Source of the DNA: CAZCVI01 sp964502145 | GTDB lineage: Bacteria > Acidobacteriota > Aminicenantia > UBA2199 | Assembly: GCA_964502145.1 (NCBI GenBank) | Contig: CAZCVI010000067.1 | Coordinates: 1-42,417 of the forward strand | Length of the DNA: 42,417 bases | Direction: 5' to 3' | Shown here: positions 40,401-42,417 of the stretch, one piece after another | Numbering within the stretch: the first letter of the stretch is position 1 | Layout of the letters: each line of letters begins with the position of its first letter | Notes under the pieces: model-generated | The model's database searches: none | What the model was told of the DNA's origin: nothing | The model's input: the letters and a program-made list of their open reading frames with translations, nothing else | Position numbers and translations under genes: made by a program

Positions 40401-40771
40401 AGGTATTGGTCATAGGATTGTTTCAGTTTTAATTCTTGCGACCACTCGCAATTGTATCCTTCATCTTCCAGATCAATGCAAGGTTTGGTCACATTCAGTT
40501 CATCTAACGTTTGCACGGTTTTTAATTCAATATAACGAGCGCCAGTGAGCCAGGCACTGATAATATTCTGGGTCATCTGGGTATGGGGCCCGGAAGCCAC
40601 ACCAATTGGAGTCTCTAACATCCGACCATACCGCTGAGAACGGAACGGATCGGTAGCAGAAGGAGTAAAAAACAAGGACCGGGGTATGCCAAAAAGCTGC
40701 CCACTTTTTTCCTCAATGACCATTCGTTTGAATAATTGCTCAATAGGGGGTATAAAAAATTTATCAGACAT
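37412..40771 (-). CDS. ygfK: YgfK-like Fe-S/flavin oxidoreductase (putative selenate reductase subunit)
   Basis: A 1119-aa cytosolic multidomain enzyme. A dihydropyrimidine/dihydroorotate dehydrogenase-like barrel spans about 1-440 (TPIGVASGPHTQMTQN, HITLSTMHGCPPDEIE). A GltD-like part follows with N-terminal Fe-S cysteines (CIAAPCQSTCPAQQ), FAD site GAGPSGLACAF and NAD(P) site GGGNSAVDAARTVW. The C-terminal ferredoxin-like clusters are CLLCSDVCNVCVTVCP and CNECGNCATFCP. The layout matches E. coli YgfK, annotated as a putative selenate reductase FeS subunit; its true substrate is debated. None of the purine or selenium genes usually near ygfK is present here. AAGAGGTG precedes the ATG, behind a good promoter. 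Confidence 0.88.
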   Translation of the reverse strand: MSDKFFIPPIEQLFKRMVIEEKSGQLFGIPRSLFFTPSATDPFRSQRYGRMLETPIGVASGPHTQMTQNIISAWLTGARYIELKTVQTLDELNVTKPCIDLEDEGYNCEWSQELKLKQSYDQYLNAWILIHLLRHKWGWDSGETNELGCLFNMSVGYNMEGILNPNVQEFLNKMENCMLEKEEKLARLASLYPAVKELSIPDKISNHITLSTMHGCPPDEIEKIGLYLIETRGYHTTIKLNPTLLGPEPLREILNHKLGYTTPVPDQAFAHDLKYPDALSLIRSLQTAAAHKGVDFGLKLTNTLESVNFRKVFPPQEAMMYMSGRALHPISIQLAARLQREFNGTLDLSFSAGIDCFNVAPVIACGIRPVTVCSDILKPGGYGRLCQYLQKLSEAMKASDSINNYILNTYQNHFPNDQEAFLNMDLTSKIKTAALANLEHYAQHVVTEPRYKKTCVTGQTLEIKRELSSFDCIAAPCQSTCPAQQAIPDYMYYTATGNYSAALTTILKTNPFPNVTGMVCDHVCMTACTRINYDAPLQIREIKRFITEQVQDQPPLTPAPSLGITVAIIGAGPSGLACAFFLALQGVTVEVYEAKNVPGGMVSSAIPSFRLKEEDIRKDITRIEKLGVAIFYNRKIDKAMFKELRERCDFVYVAVGAQTATRLNIEGENLPQVVDALSFLAQVRRGETVKIGKRVAIIGGGNSAVDAARTVWRLVKGQGVHVVMLYRRSRAEMPADPYEIDALLEEGITIHELTNPVKITASSQGLTLTCWAMELGEPDESGRRRPVRITGSEFELHFDTVISAIGQQVVLDFLDEPMTRDHSSLRLTGISRIKNVFIGGDALHGAFNIITAVADGKKAADTMLNTLPTTLPKPVERHLALAEYQQKSATRLFGPQIEELPVTVRQNFETVILPLSECAAREEASRCLLCSDVCNVCVTVCPNRANFGYTVTPFTYNLQSASWQNNTMHIAEDSLFSIAQQYQVLNLADYCNECGNCATFCPTAGAPYKDKPKLCLTQAAFDAESNAFFIQINGNTPSIQRKHTPKDKQNPERIETLTMEPGYFLYQYPGVSVKLDLGSFRILDIVVTADSFQQVTLFSAAQMSVILRYVAPQLGYAIA

Positions 40772-40814
40772 GTTAGCACCTCTTTTCTGTTTAGAAAAAT
40801 TGTAATCAGGAATG

Positions 40815-40843
40815 ATTATAGCAGATCACACCGCTGAGGTCAA
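40815..40843 (-). promoter_or_regulatory. Sigma70-type promoter of the YgfK-like gene
   Basis: Minus-strand TTGACC (40843-40838), a 17-nt spacer and TATAAT (40820-40815). The leader of about 37 nt carries AAGAGGTG before the ATG at 40771. Confidence 0.8.
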
Positions 40844-40855
40844 AAAAGAGTGGCC

Positions 40856-40890
40856 CTCGAATTACACGAATTACCACGAATTAAACGAAA
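40856..40890. repeat. Short CGAATTA-type repeats
   Basis: CGAATTACACGAATTACCAC followed by GAATTAAACGAA, four imperfect copies of a CACGAATTA word, just after the hybrid kinase stop. Related words occur at 21111-21197 and 36713-36738. Confidence 0.6.
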
Positions 40891-40900
40891 AAAAAGTTGT

Positions 40901-42190
40901 TCACCACTTCTTTTTTTTGTCCAGAATGGCGCGGATATTATTGGCCAGATTATTGCGGACGAAAGGTTTCATGATCAGTGCGGCAATGCCCTGGGCTTGG
41001 AGGTTGTCTTCATCAATGGTTTCGCTGAAGCCAGTGAGGAGGATCACGGGCATATCAGGTCTGAGGCGATGGATTTCAGTGGTCAGTCGCAAACCGGACA
41101 TGTTGGGCATATTGAGATCGGTTAAAACAAGGTCCACAGTGTGGTGTTGTTTGCGGAAATACTCCAGTGCATCAACACTGCTGGTTCTGGCAGTGACTTG
41201 ATACCCCAATTTCTCCAATTGCAAACGTCCTGTTTCTACCAGTGCCAGTTCATCGTCTACCAGGAGAATATGTTCGTTGAGTCCAAGAATTGCCGCGCCT
41301 TCTATCGCGGCGATTTCTACTGCTTCAGATGGAATGATGGGTAAAAAGATAGCAAACGAGGCACCAAAACCAGGTTTGCTTTGCACGGTAATTTCCCCGT
41401 CATGCTTTTTGACAATGCCATACACCAGCGCCAATCCAAGCCCGGCGCCCGCCCCTTTTTTCTTGGTAGTAAAGTAGGGATCAAAGATACGGTTTAAGTT
41501 CTCGGGCAGAATCCCTGGGCCGGTATCGGTGACAGTGAGTTTGAGATATTCGGCTTGGCCGAGTGTTGTTGTTTCGGTGGAAGCTTGTCGCCCTTGGACA
41601 GGTTCTAAAGTCAGGGTCAGTAGACCGCCTTCTTCTTTCATGGCTTGTGCAGCATTGAGGCAGAGATTCATGATAACCTGCTGAATGCCGGCTGGGTCTG
41701 CCATCACCATGCCGGTATCTGGGGCAATATTAATCTGGATATTAATGGTTGCGGGCAAGGAGTCACCTAGGCTTTTTGCAACCTCTTCTAAGAGTGCAGC
41801 CAATTTCAGGGGCTTGGGTGTGTACTCGGCTTGGCGACTGAACGTTAAAATCTGCTGCACGAGTTCATTGGCACGATTGGCTGCCATCACAATCTGCCCT
41901 AACCCGGACCGGGCAGGACTGTCTGCGGGGATGTCATCGGCAACCAAATCAGCATAACCCAAGATAATGGATAAGATATTATTAAAATCATGGGCAATCC
42001 CATTACCGAATGTGCCGATCGCTTCCATTTTTTGCGTGTGATGGAGTTGCTCTTCCATCTTCTGACGGGCCTCTGCAATGGCGGCCTGATTGAGCAATGA
42101 TTGTTTTTCTTCCTCAATGGAGGCTAGCTTTTGTGTTAAGCTTTTTAGTTCTGCCAAGACGGCTTCATTTGATTCTGTTTCATTATTCAT
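40901..42190 (-). CDS. Hybrid histidine kinase (coiled coil-HisKA-HATPase-REC)
   Basis: A 429-aa soluble kinase. An N-terminal coiled coil (about 1-60) carries no sensor domain. HisKA has H-box GNGIAHDFNNILSI. The HATPase has MNLCLNAAQAM, VTDTGPGILPEN and GAGLGLALVYGI. The C-terminal receiver has ILLVDDE, phospho-acceptor Asp in LVLTDLNMPNMSG, the Thr of VILLTGFSE and the Lys of ALIMKPF. It resembles the kinase core of the gene at 4665. A TTG at 42238 extends the frame but lies inside the promoter; ATG 42190 follows AAAAAGGA and is downstream of the predicted transcript start. Confidence 0.9.
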   Translation of the reverse strand: MNNETESNEAVLAELKSLTQKLASIEEEKQSLLNQAAIAEARQKMEEQLHHTQKMEAIGTFGNGIAHDFNNILSIILGYADLVADDIPADSPARSGLGQIVMAANRANELVQQILTFSRQAEYTPKPLKLAALLEEVAKSLGDSLPATINIQINIAPDTGMVMADPAGIQQVIMNLCLNAAQAMKEEGGLLTLTLEPVQGRQASTETTTLGQAEYLKLTVTDTGPGILPENLNRIFDPYFTTKKKGAGAGLGLALVYGIVKKHDGEITVQSKPGFGASFAIFLPIIPSEAVEIAAIEGAAILGLNEHILLVDDELALVETGRLQLEKLGYQVTARTSSVDALEYFRKQHHTVDLVLTDLNMPNMSGLRLTTEIHRLRPDMPVILLTGFSETIDEDNLQAQGIAALIMKPFVRNNLANNIRAILDKKKKW

Positions 42191-42228
42191 ACTATGGTCC
42201 TTTTTAGCCAATATGTCAAGCCAATCCC

Positions 42229-42257
42229 AATTTAGCAAAAGCGGATTTTATTGTCAA
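42229..42257 (-). promoter_or_regulatory. Sigma70-type promoter of the last hybrid kinase
   Basis: Minus-strand TTGACA (42257-42252), a 17-nt spacer and TAAATT (42234-42229). Transcription would start near 42222, leaving a 32-nt leader and excluding the upstream TTG start. A second TTGACA at 42219-42214 has no good -10 box. Confidence 0.7.
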
Positions 42258-42327
42258 GGGATAGACTCTAAAATTAATAAAAAAGGATTGGCTATGAATT
42301 AGTAGTCTTAAATCCACGGCCAAGGTA

Positions 42328-42373
42328 ATGGGAGTTATGGGAGTTGTGGGAAGTATGGGAAGTATGGGAATTG
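42328..42373 (+). repeat. Nonanucleotide repeat array at the right end
   Basis: Units GGGAGTTAT, GGGAGTTGT, GGGAAGTAT, GGGAAGTAT, GGGAATTGG. Same family as at 12690, 13973, 19281 and 28097. Confidence 0.85.
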
Positions 42374-42379
42374 GACAAA

Positions 42380-42411
42380 ACCGCTTCGCGGTAATGGCCT
42401 GCGGCCTATTA
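42380..42411. other. Two adjacent small GC hairpins at the window end
   Basis: ACCGC-TTC-GCGGT (42380-42392) and TAAT-GGCC-TGC-GGCC with ATTA (42392-42411). They resemble REP-type palindromes or the edge of a repeat element next to the 9-nt array; the window stops before this can be judged. Confidence 0.4.
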
Positions 42412-42417
42412 ACAATT

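Noticed and set aside
42191..42238. Upstream TTG start for the last hybrid kinase
   Set aside because: It lies within the -10/-35 promoter region, before the predicted transcript start; ATG 42190 has a ribosome site.
12690..42373. 9-nt arrays considered as CRISPR
   Set aside because: Units are contiguous 9-mers without 20-40 nt spacers, and no cas gene is present.
1..42417. tRNA, rRNA or known riboswitch genes
   Set aside because: Reading both strands I found no cloverleaf, rRNA-like or recognised riboswitch sequence; this is limited by working without a covariance search.

Overview
The window looks like chromosomal DNA of an uncultured, signalling-rich Gram-negative-type bacterium. It has many sensor kinases, exported TPR and DUF2911-type proteins, a Reg_prop/Y_Y_Y sensor kinase, and small RiPP precursors with a Bacteroidota/Acidobacteriota-style 'KKLxLxKxTV...VxGG' leader. 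No rRNA, tRNA or other taxonomic marker is present, so the phylum stays open; an Acidobacteriota/Aminicenantes-like or similar environmental lineage is only a guess.

Left part (0.1-18.1 kb): a receiver/PAS/GAF/HisKA_2 kinase with a poly-Asn N terminus and an Rpn-type nuclease gene lie on the + strand. Facing them is a ten-gene minus-strand chemotaxis cluster. In transcription order it is MCP, a triple-CheW protein with an inserted CZB zinc domain, CheB, a HEAT-repeat protein, CheR, CheY, CheA with two Hpt domains, CheV, a hybrid histidine kinase and a receiver-HisKA_2 kinase. No flagellar or pilus gene is in view, so the motor or output is unknown.

Middle part (18.4-28.1 kb): two membrane proteins of unknown function, a secreted TPR-like protein, a DUF2911 protein with a C-terminal repeat region, a small secreted protein with a strong intrinsic terminator, a membrane-anchored metallophosphoesterase, and a 1122-residue beta-propeller sensor histidine kinase.

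Right part (28.2-37.4 kb) is the most unusual. Two related segments of about 0.7 kb lie in direct orientation near 28.7-29.4 and 36.6-37.4 kb. Each carries a small Cys/Thr-rich RiPP precursor, a conserved leader of about 210 nt and the same TTGACA-17-TAATAT promoter. Between them sit an Rpn-family nuclease cassette bounded by short repeats and a tightly coupled three-gene operon: an SMC/ABC-type ATPase, an HNH-type nuclease partner (Septu PtuA/PtuB-like) and a 1199-residue LRR-Roc-COR GTPase with a possible C-terminal PD-(D/E)XK-like domain. I infer a candidate defence system. The window closes with a YgfK-like flavin/Fe-S oxidoreductase and another hybrid histidine kinase.

Two themes run across the window. 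(1) Several plus-strand genes have a near-consensus sigma70 promoter (TTGxxx-17-TAtAAT/TAAAAT) whose -10 box lies only 7-8 nt from an ATG, which suggests leaderless transcripts. (2) Arrays of 9-nt units (GGGAATTAT/GGGAAGTAT, and a separate GGACGATAT family) recur between genes, sometimes as long hairpins, and in one case form the coding tail of a chemotaxis protein.
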